Shown in pieces: positions 24,609 through 32,827 of a DNA stretch of 64,000 bases. The notes under the pieces are model-generated. The model saw nothing but the letters and a program-made list of their open reading frames with translations. It was not told the origin of the DNA and did not search any database. The number at the start of each line of letters is the position of its first letter. Positions within the stretch are counted from its first letter, which is position 1. The position numbers were made by a program, and so were the translations under genes. Origin of the DNA: Hymenobacter glacialis (GTDB taxonomy: Bacteria > Bacteroidota > Bacteroidia > Cytophagales > Hymenobacteraceae); NCBI RefSeq assembly GCF_001816165.1, contig NZ_MDZC01000068.1, forward strand, positions 155,627 through 219,626. The letters are read 5' to 3'.

Positions 24609-24629
24609 ATGGCATTGCAATTTGATTTG
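24609..24629 (+). repeat. Right 21-bp direct repeat (candidate att site), start of lpdA
   Basis: It is identical to 19057-19077 and forms the first seven codons of the intact lpdA gene. Confidence 0.8.
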
Positions 24630-26003
24630 GTCGTGGTTGGCAGCGGCCCCGGCGGTTACGTAGCCGCCATTCGGGCGTCGCAACTGGGTTTGAAAGTAGG
24701 CGTGATTGAGCGCGAGTCGTTGGGCGGCATCTGCCTCAACTGGGGCTGCATCCCCACCAAAGCCCTGCTGAAAAGCGCGCAGGTGTTTGAATACCTCAAC
24801 CACGCCGCCGACTACGGCCTGAAGGCCGAAGGCGTGAGCTACGATTTCGGCGCCGTAATCGGCCGCAGCCGTGGTGTGGCCGATGGCATGAGCAAGGGCA
24901 TCAATTTCCTGTTTAAAAAGAACAAGATTGAAACCGTGATGGGCACCGGCAAAGTGCTGGCCCCCGGCAAAGTAGAGGTGACCAAAGCCGACGGCAGCAA
25001 AGAAACGGTGGAAGCCAAATCCATCATTCTGGCCACCGGCGCCCGCTCGCGCGAGCTGCCCACCATGCCCGTCGACAACAAAAAAATCATCGGCTACCGC
25101 AAGGCCATGACCATGGAGCAGCTGCCCAAGCGCCTCGTGGTGGTGGGTTCGGGCGCCATCGGCGTGGAGTTTGCCTACTTCTACCGCACCATGGGCTCGG
25201 AGGTGACGGTGGTGGAGTTCCTGCCACGCATTGTGCCGGTGGAGGACGAGGAAGTGTCGCGCCAGATGGAGAAGTCGTTCCGCAAAATCGGCGTGAACGT
25301 GCTCACCAACGCTGAAGTAACCAAAGTGGACACCGCCGGCGAAGGCTGCAAGGTGACCGTGAAAACCGCAAAGGGCGAGCAGGTAATTGAGTGCGACGTG
25401 GTGCTGAGCGCCGTGGGCGTGACCACCAACCTCGAAAACATTGGCCTCGAAGAGCTGGGCATCAACGTGGAGCGCGGCCGCATCATCGTGGATGACTTTT
25501 ACCAGACCAACGTACCCGGCATCTACGCCATCGGCGACATTGTGCCCGGCCCCGCGCTGGCCCACGTGGCTTCGGCCGAAGGCATCATCTGCGTGGAGAA
25601 AATAGCCGGCCACCACCCCGAGCCGCTCAACTACCAGAACATCCCCGGCTGCACCTACGCCTCGCCCGAAATTGCCAGCGTGGGCTACACCGAAGCCGAA
25701 GCCAAAGCCAAAGGCTACGACGTGCTGGTGGGTAAGTTCCCCTTCTCGGCTTCGGGCAAAGCCAGCGCCGCCGGCGTGAAAGACGGCTTCGTGAAAGTCA
25801 TCTTCGACAAGAAGTACGGCGAGTGGCTGGGCGCCCACATGATAGGCGCGAACGTGACCGAGATGATTGCCGAAGTAGTGGTGGCTCGCAAATTGGAAAC
25901 CACGGGCATGGAAATCATCAAGGCCGTGCACCCGCACCCCACCATGTCGGAAGCCATTATGGAAGCCGCTGCGGCAGCTTACGGCGAGGTGATTCACCTG
26001 TAG
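24609..26003 (+). CDS. lpdA: Dihydrolipoyl dehydrogenase (E3)
   Basis: A 464-residue flavoprotein disulfide reductase, which reoxidises dihydrolipoamide in 2-oxoacid dehydrogenase and glycine cleavage complexes. The FAD motif VVVGSGPGGYVAAIRA, the redox disulfide GGICLNWGCIPTKALL, the NAD motif VVVGSGAIGVEFAYF and the C-terminal HPHPTMSEAIMEA His-Glu pair are intact. Its first 21 bases are duplicated at 19057, the scar of an integrative element. Upstream sequence now belongs to that element and shows no TAnnTTTG box. A strong terminator follows the stop. No E1 or E2 gene is in view. Confidence 0.96.
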   Translation: MALQFDLVVVGSGPGGYVAAIRASQLGLKVGVIERESLGGICLNWGCIPTKALLKSAQVFEYLNHAADYGLKAEGVSYDFGAVIGRSRGVADGMSKGINFLFKKNKIETVMGTGKVLAPGKVEVTKADGSKETVEAKSIILATGARSRELPTMPVDNKKIIGYRKAMTMEQLPKRLVVVGSGAIGVEFAYFYRTMGSEVTVVEFLPRIVPVEDEEVSRQMEKSFRKIGVNVLTNAEVTKVDTAGEGCKVTVKTAKGEQVIECDVVLSAVGVTTNLENIGLEELGINVERGRIIVDDFYQTNVPGIYAIGDIVPGPALAHVASAEGIICVEKIAGHHPEPLNYQNIPGCTYASPEIASVGYTEAEAKAKGYDVLVGKFPFSASGKASAAGVKDGFVKVIFDKKYGEWLGAHMIGANVTEMIAEVVVARKLETTGMEIIKAVHPHPTMSEAIMEAAAAAYGEVIHL

Positions 26004-26020
26004 AATGTCCTGCGTTTAGA

Positions 26021-26063
26021 CGCAAAGAGGCCCGGCTGGTTCAGCCGGGCCTCTTTGCGTTTT
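26021..26063 (+). terminator. Intrinsic terminator after lpdA
   Basis: A stem of about 17 pairs (CGCAAAGAGGCCCGGCTG against its complement CAGCCGGGCCTCTTTGCG), with loop GTT, is followed by TTTT. Its symmetry would let it act on both strands. Confidence 0.85.
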
Positions 26064-26109
26064 GGTTATTGGAATCAGCTACCTTGCTACTACAGTCACC
26101 ATTTTGAAT

Positions 26110-27090
26110 ATGTCTTCTACCGATAATATCCTACTCTACCAGGCGCCCGATGGGCAAACGCAATTGGAGGTGCAATTGGACCATGAAACCCTGTGGCTTA
26201 ATCAAGCCCAATTAGCACAGCTTTTTGGTCGTGAACGGAGCGTTATAGGCAAACATTTGCGTAATATCTTCCAAACAGGCGAGCTTGTAGAAGAAAGCAA
26301 TGTGCAAAAAATGCCCATTGCTTTTTCGGATAAACCCGTAAGATTTTATAATCTGGAAGTTATCATTTCAGTCGGCTACCGTGTTAATTCTATTAAGGGT
26401 ACGCATTTTCGGCAGTGGGCTACCGGTATCCTGCGCCAGTACCTCGTGCAGGGCTATGCCTTAAATGAGAAGCGACTACGCGAAAGCGCCCGCCAACTGG
26501 CCGACCTCAAGCGGCTGGTGCAGTTGCAAGGCGAAGTGGCCATTAACCAGGAATTGACCTCCGACCAATCGGACGCGCTGCTGCGGGTGCTGGGCGACTA
26601 CGCCCGCGCCCTCGACGTACTCGACCAGTACGACCATCAGCGGCTGCAGGTGCGCGGCACGGCCACCGAAGAGCCTTTTGAGCTGACGTATGAAGCGGGA
26701 CTGAAAGCCGTGGACAGCCTGCGCACGCAGTTTGGTGGCAGCTCCTTGTTTGGGCGCGAGAAAGACGCCTCGTTCCAGAGCTCGGTTCGGTCACATTTTA
26801 CCAGAGCTTTAATGGCGAAGACCTGTACCCGAGCGTGGAGGAAAAAGCCGCAAACCTGCTATATTTTGTGGTGAAAAATTCATTCATTTTCGGACGGAAA
26901 CAAGCGCATCGCCGCCTTCTTATTCGTGTGGTTTCTCGACCGGAACCGCTGTCTATGCCACCCCGACGGCTCACGCCGGCTGGCCGATAATGCGCTGGTG
27001 GCCCTCACGCTGCTCATCGCCGAAAGCAAACCGGAGGACAAGGCCACGATGGTGACGCTGGTAGTGAATCTGATTAATCAGGACAATTAA
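26110..27090 (+). pseudogene. RhuM family protein with C-terminal Fic/Doc domain, frameshifted
   Basis: The first 227 residues (from MSSTDNILLYQAPDG) match the virulence RhuM family: ETLWLNQAQLAQLFGRERSVIGKH, KPVRFYNLEVIISVGYRVNS and GTHFRQWATGILRQYLVQGY. A 1-base loss near 26788-26800 shifts the frame, and a 1-base gain near 26875-26880 restores it. Read across both, the product is about 326 residues and ends in a Fic-type domain with HSFSDGNKR, the AMP-transferase motif. As written, the frame stops at 26874. The second change sits immediately before the Fic motif. Inactivation or consensus errors are both possible. Such genes usually belong to accessory or toxin-like loci. Confidence 0.8.
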
Positions 27091-27111
27091 AGGTAGCGGC
27101 TTGGCAACGCA

Positions 27112-28140
27112 CTATTTAGGAACTGCGGTGACGGCTTCCGCGAAATTCAGGTACTTGAAAACGGGGGCGAGTTGAGCGTCCAAGGTAGCCTTATCGTCGG
27201 TAAAGGCAGGTGCGTTTTCTTGCTCCAGGTGCCAGGTGCCTACGTAGTGGACCTTGCCCGGCTGAACGGTGAACAGGTAGCGACTGGCTTGCAGAGAGTC
27301 GTTTGAGTGCGCCGGCTTGGGCTTGCGCACATTTTCCTCATGCATCTCGGCCCCGTACCACTTGCTTTCAGCAAATTCATACCTGTAGAGGGCGTAACGA
27401 CCGGGCGGCACCACGTAGCAGAAGGGGTTTTCCCGGCGCGAGCGCAGCAGCGGTTTCACTTCCAGGAGCAGGGCTTTGCCCGTAGTGAGGTTGACCAGCC
27501 GGACGTGTTGGCTCAAACCGCCACTGCTGAAGCCCAGGCGTTGAATGCAATTTCCGTAAACCAGACCTTGCTGTGGGTCAAAAAGGCGGTTGTAGGGTGG
27601 CCAGGAAGGGTGAGGGTGAACAAATTTACGAAATGACCCCACATCCAGCGAATCGCTCAACGCCTGGTGTAGCTGCTTGCCGTCGATGTTAAAATTTATG
27701 GGCGCGGTGAACGAAACAGTCACCGGTCGGCCATTTTGCGTGCCAGGCTCCCATTGGATGGCGTCAAGGCGGTGAGCGTTGCGCAGCACTTCGGCATCCA
27801 CATCGGCGCGTAGGCCTTTCACAATTTTAATGTCCTGTGTACGGCCCTGGCCATTCACGGAAAATGAAAAAAACACTTGGCCCGCAACGCCATCACGCAG
27901 GGCCCGGGGCGGGTAACGCACATCGGCGTTGATAAAGCGCTTGAACCGCTGGTTGGAAGGCACGGCGCTATCGCCGGGTGCCAGCACCGGGAAAACCGGC
28001 ATCCGCTCAATGTAGGTGTATGTTTTTGGGCCGGTAGAGTCCGGGGTTGGCTTGGGAGTAGTCGGCAAGATTTGCGCCTGGGCGCTGCTCAATCCGCCGA
28101 CCAGCCAGAGGATTCCTGAAATAAAAAGAGTGTTGCGCAT
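27112..28140 (-). CDS. Secreted protein with a TonB C-terminal domain
   Basis: A 342-residue exported protein. A signal peptide (LWLVGGLSSAQAQ) is followed by a TonB C-terminal-type domain: RFINADVRYPPRALRDGVAGQVFFSFSVNGQG, then DIKIVKGLRADVDAEVLRNAHRL. That domain normally contacts TonB boxes, but here it lacks the usual membrane anchor and proline-rich span, as in many Bacteroidota TonB-domain proteins of unclear role. The C-terminal half (residues about 190-342) matches nothing I recognise. It follows the EamA gene by 35 bases on the same strand. The ATG at 28140 is taken; a long upstream open frame overlaps the EamA gene and is a shadow. Confidence 0.8.
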   Translation of the reverse strand: MRNTLFISGILWLVGGLSSAQAQILPTTPKPTPDSTGPKTYTYIERMPVFPVLAPGDSAVPSNQRFKRFINADVRYPPRALRDGVAGQVFFSFSVNGQGRTQDIKIVKGLRADVDAEVLRNAHRLDAIQWEPGTQNGRPVTVSFTAPINFNIDGKQLHQALSDSLDVGSFRKFVHPHPSWPPYNRLFDPQQGLVYGNCIQRLGFSSGGLSQHVRLVNLTTGKALLLEVKPLLRSRRENPFCYVVPPGRYALYRYEFAESKWYGAEMHEENVRKPKPAHSNDSLQASRYLFTVQPGKVHYVGTWHLEQENAPAFTDDKATLDAQLAPVFKYLNFAEAVTAVPK

Positions 28141-28175
28141 AGAAGCACAAGGTAGGGAGCAAGAGTTGTTCCATT

Positions 28176-29108
28176 TCAGCTCTGCACCGTTTTTACCGCC
28201 ACTTCTGACACCACCGCCTTTTTCGGCTTCTGGCTTACCAGCCACACGCCCAGAAAGATGAGCGCCGCCTGCCCGGCCTTGCCCCAGCTGAAATGGTCTT
28301 TGCCCAGGGCCACGGCGATGAGCACGGCCAGCACCGGCTGCAGGTAAATGTACACGCCCAGGAGGGCGGGGGAAGCGTACTTCAGGGCCCAGTTGTTGAG
28401 CAGGTAGGCCAGGATAGTGAGAAAAACCACCATGTAGCCGATTTCCAGCCAGATGTAGAGCGGGAAGCTGGCGTAGTCGGCCGTGAGGGCTTCGCGCCAG
28501 CCGAAAGGCACGGCGATGACCGCGCCCACCAGAAAAATGCGCGAGAGCACCGTGAAGGCATGGTACTTGCGCATGAGCGGCTGCACCAGCACCAAGTAGA
28601 GGCCGAAGACGGTGGCATTGGCCAGGATAAAAATGTTGCCCAGCGTGGCGTGCGGGTAGATAGCGGCCTGCGCGTTGCGGCTGAGAATGAGCGAGGCCGC
28701 GCCCGCCGCGCCCACCGCTATGCCCAGCACCCGCGGCAGCGTAATCTTCTCGCTCAGGAGCACCGCCGACGCAATGACCACGATAATGGGAGCGATGGTT
28801 TGCAGCAGCGAGGCACTGATGGGCGAAGTCAGGTTCAGACCCGAGAAAAACAGCAGCTGATTGACCCCAATGCCGCAAATGCCGCACAGAATGGACCGGA
28901 CGTTGTCGGCCCGGCCAACGATTTTGTCCCGTGGCGCTACCACATATTTGATGATGGTGAAGAAGAGCACCGCGCCCACGATACGCAACGTGACAATGCC
29001 GAAGGGCCCCATGTAGCGCGGCATCACGTCCTTGGACAGCGAATAGTTGGCCGCGTAAATGACGGATACAAAGAACAGGGCCGCGTGCACGCGGAAGGAA
29101 TTGCGCAT
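28176..29108 (-). CDS. EamA/DMT family transporter
   Basis: A 310-residue integral membrane protein with about ten hydrophobic helices forming two EamA repeats (ISASLLQTIAPIIVVIASAVLLSEK region and YASPALLGVYIYLQPVLAVLIA region). This is the drug/metabolite transporter superfamily, usually exporters of amino acids or other small metabolites; the substrate is unknown. It ends in a short basic tail. It is probably the first gene of a transcript with the TonB-domain gene. It is divergent from rarA. Confidence 0.88.
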   Translation of the reverse strand: MRNSFRVHAALFFVSVIYAANYSLSKDVMPRYMGPFGIVTLRIVGAVLFFTIIKYVVAPRDKIVGRADNVRSILCGICGIGVNQLLFFSGLNLTSPISASLLQTIAPIIVVIASAVLLSEKITLPRVLGIAVGAAGAASLILSRNAQAAIYPHATLGNIFILANATVFGLYLVLVQPLMRKYHAFTVLSRIFLVGAVIAVPFGWREALTADYASFPLYIWLEIGYMVVFLTILAYLLNNWALKYASPALLGVYIYLQPVLAVLIAVALGKDHFSWGKAGQAALIFLGVWLVSQKPKKAVVSEVAVKTVQS

Positions 29109-29128
29109 AGATTAAAGCAAGCAGTAAG

Positions 29129-29211
29129 GCGACCTTTGTGGTTCGCCTCCTCGCGGTGCCAGAACCCGGTTTGCCGGTAATCGTTCTGGCAGCACGCGCT
29201 ACAAAGGTCGC
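29129..29211. promoter_or_regulatory. Inverted GACCTTTG elements between divergent genes
   Basis: GCGACCTTTGT (29129-29139) is repeated in inverse at 29201-29211. Each contains GACCTTTG, one mismatch from TAnnTTTG, pointing at rarA and at the EamA gene respectively. If both are -7 boxes, the two divergent transcripts overlap in their leaders. Confidence 0.3.
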
Positions 29212-29222
29212 GCACCTTCCGC

Positions 29223-30551
29223 ATGTCCTCTCTCTTTCCCGACGACGAACCCGCCGCTTTCGTGCCGCAACCCGGCCCCGGCCCCGATGCCCCGCTGGCC
29301 GAGCGCCAGCGCCCCCGCCGCCTGGCCGACTACGCCGGCCAGCAGCACCTGGTGGGCGAAACCGGCGTGCTGCGCCGCTACCTCAACGCCGGTCGGCTGC
29401 CCAGCCTCATTTTGTGGGGCCCGCCCGGCGTGGGAAAAACCACCCTGGCCCACCTGCTGGCCAGCGAGCTGAAACAGCCGTTTTCGGCCCTCAGCGCCAT
29501 TAATGCCGGCGTGAAGGACGTGCGCGACGTTATCGACAAAGCCAAGCGGCAGCGGGGCACGGTGCTTTTTATTGATGAGATTCACCGCTTTAGCAAGGCG
29601 CAGCAGGATGCGCTGCTGGGCGCGGTGGAAAACGGCACCGTGACCCTAATTGGGGCCACCACAGAGAATCCTTCGTTTGAGGTGATTCCCGCGTTGCTTT
29701 CGCGCTGCCAGGTGTACGTGCTGGAGGCATTGAGCGCCGACACCCTGCGCGGGCTGGTGCAGAAAGCGCTGACGGAAGACGAGGCGCTAAAGAAGAAGAA
29801 GGTCACCCTGAAAGAAGACCATGCTCTGCTGGCCCTGAGCGGCGGCGACGCCCGCAAGCTGCTCAACCTGCTGGAAATAGTAGTGCAGAGCACGCCGCCC
29901 GACAAAAAAGGCGTGGTGACCGTGACCGATGCCGTGGTGCAGCAGGTGGCCCAGCGCCCCATGGCGCGCTACGACAAGGGCGGCGAAATGCACTACGACG
30001 TCATTTCGGCTTTCATCAAAAGCATGCGCGGCTCCGACCCCAACGCGGCGCTCTACTACCTGGCCGTGATGCTGGAGGGCGGCGAGGACGTGAAATTCAT
30101 TGCCCGCCGCATGCTCATTATGGCCTCGGAAGACATCGGCAACGCCAACCCCAACGCCCTGATGCTGGCCACCAGCTGCTTCCAGGCCTGCACCGTTATC
30201 GGCCTACCGGAGTCGGACCTGATACTGGCCCAGACCGTGGTGTACCTCGCCACCTCGCCCAAAAGCAACGCTTCGTACCTGGCCATCAGAGCAGCCCAGG
30301 CTGAGGTGAAGGCCAACGGCGTGTACCCCGTGCCCGTGCCGCTGCGCAACGCCCCCACGCGCCTGCTCAAGCAGCTGGGCTACGGCAAAGAATACGCCTA
30401 CTCGCACAACGGCGAGGGCAACTTTGAGGCGCAGGAGTTTCTGCCGGACGCGCTCAGCGGCAAGCGCTTCTACGAGCCGGGCCACAACGCCAGCGAGCAG
30501 AAGATTCAGGAGCGCCTGCGCGGCTGGTGGGGCGAGAAATACGGCTATTAA
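29223..30551 (+). CDS. rarA: Replication-associated recombination protein A (RarA/MgsA AAA+ ATPase)
   Basis: A 442-residue AAA+ ATPase that acts at stalled replication forks with SSB. Visible parts are LADYAGQQHLVGETGVLRR, Walker A (ILWGPPGVGKTTLAHLLA), Walker B (VLFIDEIHRFSKAQQD), the sensor TLIGATTENPSFEV and the C-terminal MgsA tetramerisation domain (ISAFIKSMRGSDPNAALYYLA). Length is normal. A hairpin repeat follows the stop. Confidence 0.95.
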   Translation: MSSLFPDDEPAAFVPQPGPGPDAPLAERQRPRRLADYAGQQHLVGETGVLRRYLNAGRLPSLILWGPPGVGKTTLAHLLASELKQPFSALSAINAGVKDVRDVIDKAKRQRGTVLFIDEIHRFSKAQQDALLGAVENGTVTLIGATTENPSFEVIPALLSRCQVYVLEALSADTLRGLVQKALTEDEALKKKKVTLKEDHALLALSGGDARKLLNLLEIVVQSTPPDKKGVVTVTDAVVQQVAQRPMARYDKGGEMHYDVISAFIKSMRGSDPNAALYYLAVMLEGGEDVKFIARRMLIMASEDIGNANPNALMLATSCFQACTVIGLPESDLILAQTVVYLATSPKSNASYLAIRAAQAEVKANGVYPVPVPLRNAPTRLLKQLGYGKEYAYSHNGEGNFEAQEFLPDALSGKRFYEPGHNASEQKIQERLRGWWGEKYGY

Positions 30552-30613
30552 CGCGGAGTGGTGAGTGAATCAGGTTCGTGCCCTTGTTCTTGAACAAGCA
30601 AAAACAAAAAAAG

Positions 30614-30777
30614 AACGTCATGCTGAGCGCAGCGGAAGCATCCCTACCGTGCCTCCTGAGCTTAGCGAAGGACCTCCTCACCCAGAAACGATTTGTATTT
30701 TGGTGAGAGGATGCTTCCTGCGTCAGCATGACAGGTGGCGCGGTGAAAATGCTTCGGCTGCGCTCAGCACGACGTTC
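30614..30777. repeat. Long hairpin intergenic repeat, copy 4 (nested type)
   Basis: The outer arms AACGTCATGCTGAGCGCAGC / GCTGCGCTCAGCACGACG enclose a second-type segment containing CTCACCCAGAAACGATTTG and GGTGAGAGGATGCTTCCTG, closely similar to the interior of copy 1. The rest of 30552-30924 shows no gene; open frames over the repeat are products of the repeat itself. Confidence 0.8.
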
Positions 30778-30924
30778 TTTTATCGCACATTTAAACGACT
30801 TTGATTTGTCGGCCGACTGTAATGCCGAGGTAGAACCGCCGATTAAGTACTGCAACTGGCCCGCCAGCCGCCGGCATTTGCGGCCGCGACCTACATTTAC
30901 TACCTAAACTCACCTTCTGCATTC

Positions 30925-32688
30925 ATGCGTCAATTTTTGAAATTTGTGCTGGCTACCATTGTTGGTCTGCTGGCCTTTAGTTTTCTGGGCTTCGTGCTGC
31001 TGGCCGTCGTGATTGGGGCGGCCGCCAGCAGTGGCGACCGCAAGAAAGTGGCCGCCAACTCCGTGCTCGAACTCAAGCTCAACGAGCCGCTCGCGGAGCG
31101 CGGGCGGAACAGTAAGTTTAATTTTGGGGCCAACAGCTCTACGACGGGCCTGGTCGACCTCAAAGCCACTATCCGCCGCGCCAAAGGCGACGAGGACATT
31201 CGGGGCATACTCCTGAACCTCGACATTGTGCAGGGCGGCATGGCTTCGCTGGAGGAAGTGCGCGACGCCCTGCTGGACTTCAAGAAGTCGGGCAAATTTG
31301 TGGTGGCCTACCACGAGGTGTGCTCCGAAAAGAGCTTCTACCTCTCGTCGGTGGCCAACCAGATTTACCTGCACCCCCAGGGCAACCTCGAATTCAACGG
31401 CCTGGGCACGGAAGTGCTGTTCTACAAGCGGCTGTTCGAAAAAGCCGGGATTGAGCCCTACATCTTCCGGGTGGGCTCTTTCAAAAGCGCCGTGGAGCCG
31501 TTTTTCCGCGAGAGCTTCTCCGACTCGGCCCGCTACCAGACCGTGTCGTTCCTGAACTCCATCAACGGCTACATGGTGAAGCAGATTGCCGCGTCGCGCG
31601 GCATCGCGCCGGCCCGCCTCATGGTCATTTCCGACTCCATGCTGGTGCACAACGCCCCCGACGCCCTGCGCCTGAAGCTGGTGACCAAGCTGGGCTACTT
31701 TGATGAGGTACAGGACTACATGCGCAACCGCCTGGGGCTGGCCAAGAACAAAAAAGTGAACCTGGTGAGCCTGAGCGAATATGCCGACAACGACCAGGAC
31801 GCCGAAGTCACCTCCAGCAACCGCATTGCCGTGATTTACGCTGAAGGCGACATCGTGACCGGCAAAGGCAGCGACGATAACATCGGCAGCGAAAAATTTG
31901 CCGAAGCCATTCGCAAGGCCCGCCTCGACGACAAGGTGAAGGCCGTGGTGCTGCGCATCAACTCGCCCGGTGGCTCCTCGCTGGCTTCGGACATCATCTA
32001 CCGCGAAGTGGTGCTCACCAAGAAGGTGAAGCCCATCATTGCGTCGATGTCGGACGTGGCGGCTTCCGGCGGCTACTACATTGCCATGGCCTGCGACACC
32101 ATCGTGGCGCATCCCAACTCCATCACGGGTTCCATTGGCGTATTTGGCGTGCTGCCCAACATTCAGCCCCTGCTGGCCGATAAGCTCGGCATCACCGTGG
32201 ACCGCGTGAACACCGGCAAGTTTTCCGACCTGCCCACCATCACCCGCGCCCTCACTGATTTTGAGAAACGCACCCTGCAGGGCGAAGTCGACAACATTTA
32301 CGCCGACTTCACCACCAAAGCCGCCAAGGGCCGGGGCATGTCCGTGGAGCGCCTGCGCCGCCTGGCCTCAGGCCGCGTCTGGAGCGGCCTCGAAGCCAAG
32401 CAAAACGGCCTGGTGGACGTATTGGGCGACTATTCTGATGCCCTGCGCATTGCCGCCGCCCGCGCCGGCCTCAAAAAGGACGACTACCGCGTGCAGCAGC
32501 TTCCGCGCCGCAAGTCGGAGCTGGAAAATATTCTTTCCATGTTCGGCGGTGGCGACGAGGCCGAGGTGAAAGCCAAGGCCATGAAGGCCGAGCTGGGCCC
32601 GCTTTACCCCGCCTACGCTCAATACCAGCTGCTAATGAGCATGCGCGGCGTGCAAGCCCGCCTGCCCTACGAGCTGGACATTAAGTAA
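30925..32688 (+). CDS. sppA: Signal peptide peptidase SppA, 67-kDa type
   Basis: A 587-residue membrane-bound serine protease that digests cleaved signal peptides. An N-terminal helix (residues about 8-33) anchors it. Two tandem S49 domains are present. The catalytic Lys lies in FRVGSFKSAVEPF (about K187) and the nucleophilic Ser in MSDVAASGGYYIAMAC (about S381), the E. coli-type dyad. RINSPGGSSLAS is also conserved. It lies between hairpin repeats 4 and 5. Confidence 0.95.
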   Translation: MRQFLKFVLATIVGLLAFSFLGFVLLAVVIGAAASSGDRKKVAANSVLELKLNEPLAERGRNSKFNFGANSSTTGLVDLKATIRRAKGDEDIRGILLNLDIVQGGMASLEEVRDALLDFKKSGKFVVAYHEVCSEKSFYLSSVANQIYLHPQGNLEFNGLGTEVLFYKRLFEKAGIEPYIFRVGSFKSAVEPFFRESFSDSARYQTVSFLNSINGYMVKQIAASRGIAPARLMVISDSMLVHNAPDALRLKLVTKLGYFDEVQDYMRNRLGLAKNKKVNLVSLSEYADNDQDAEVTSSNRIAVIYAEGDIVTGKGSDDNIGSEKFAEAIRKARLDDKVKAVVLRINSPGGSSLASDIIYREVVLTKKVKPIIASMSDVAASGGYYIAMACDTIVAHPNSITGSIGVFGVLPNIQPLLADKLGITVDRVNTGKFSDLPTITRALTDFEKRTLQGEVDNIYADFTTKAAKGRGMSVERLRRLASGRVWSGLEAKQNGLVDVLGDYSDALRIAAARAGLKKDDYRVQQLPRRKSELENILSMFGGGDEAEVKAKAMKAELGPLYPAYAQYQLLMSMRGVQARLPYELDIK

Positions 32689-32707
32689 TATTTTGTTGCT
32701 AAGCCCT

Positions 32708-32798
32708 CTGTCATCCTGAGCGCAGCGAAGGACCTTATCACCGTTGGACTTTACTTGTTCTTCGGTGATAAGGTCTTCGCTGCGCTCAGGATGACAGC
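32708..32798. repeat. Long hairpin intergenic repeat, copy 5 (second type)
   Basis: The arms are TGTCATCCTGAGCGCAGCGAAGGACC... and its complement ending CTCAGGATGACA. This is the GTCATCCTGAGC type alone; in copies 1, 4 and 8 related sequence lies inside first-type arms. Confidence 0.8.
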
Positions 32799-32827
32799 TT
32801 TTTAGCCGTTTCCCCCAACTCATATTT

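Larger units (their letters stand above)
19057..24629. mobile_element. Degraded integrative element inserted at the 5' end of lpdA
   Basis: The segment is bounded by 21-base direct repeats (19057-19077 and 24609-24629) that are the first seven codons of lpdA (MALQFDL). The left copy runs into a stop after a few unrelated codons; the right copy continues into intact lpdA. Between them are a serine recombinase, three small lipoproteins, an IS3-family element and a tyrosine integrase reading away from lpdA. Non-coding DNA at both ends is strongly AT-rich. A core-sized repeat with an integrase next to one end is what site-specific integration by a tyrosine recombinase leaves. Because the integrase is truncated, the element is probably immobile. 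Confidence 0.75.

Noticed and set aside
19057..24629. The lpdA-associated element as a composite transposon
   Set aside because: There is a single IS copy, and the bounding 21-bp direct repeats are lpdA sequence rather than IS ends.
24564..25997. A 477-codon frame antisense to lpdA
   Set aside because: It is His/Gly/Val-rich, matches no family and follows from the codon bias of lpdA; similar shadows lie opposite dnaK, sbcC and others.
28144..28887. A long minus-strand extension upstream of the TonB-domain gene
   Set aside because: It lies inside the EamA gene in another frame; the signal peptide fixes the start at 28140.
30454..30855. Open frames across the hairpin repeat (peptides with HAERSGS / QEASSHQN)
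   Set aside because: The repeat itself generates these peptides; no gene structure supports them.
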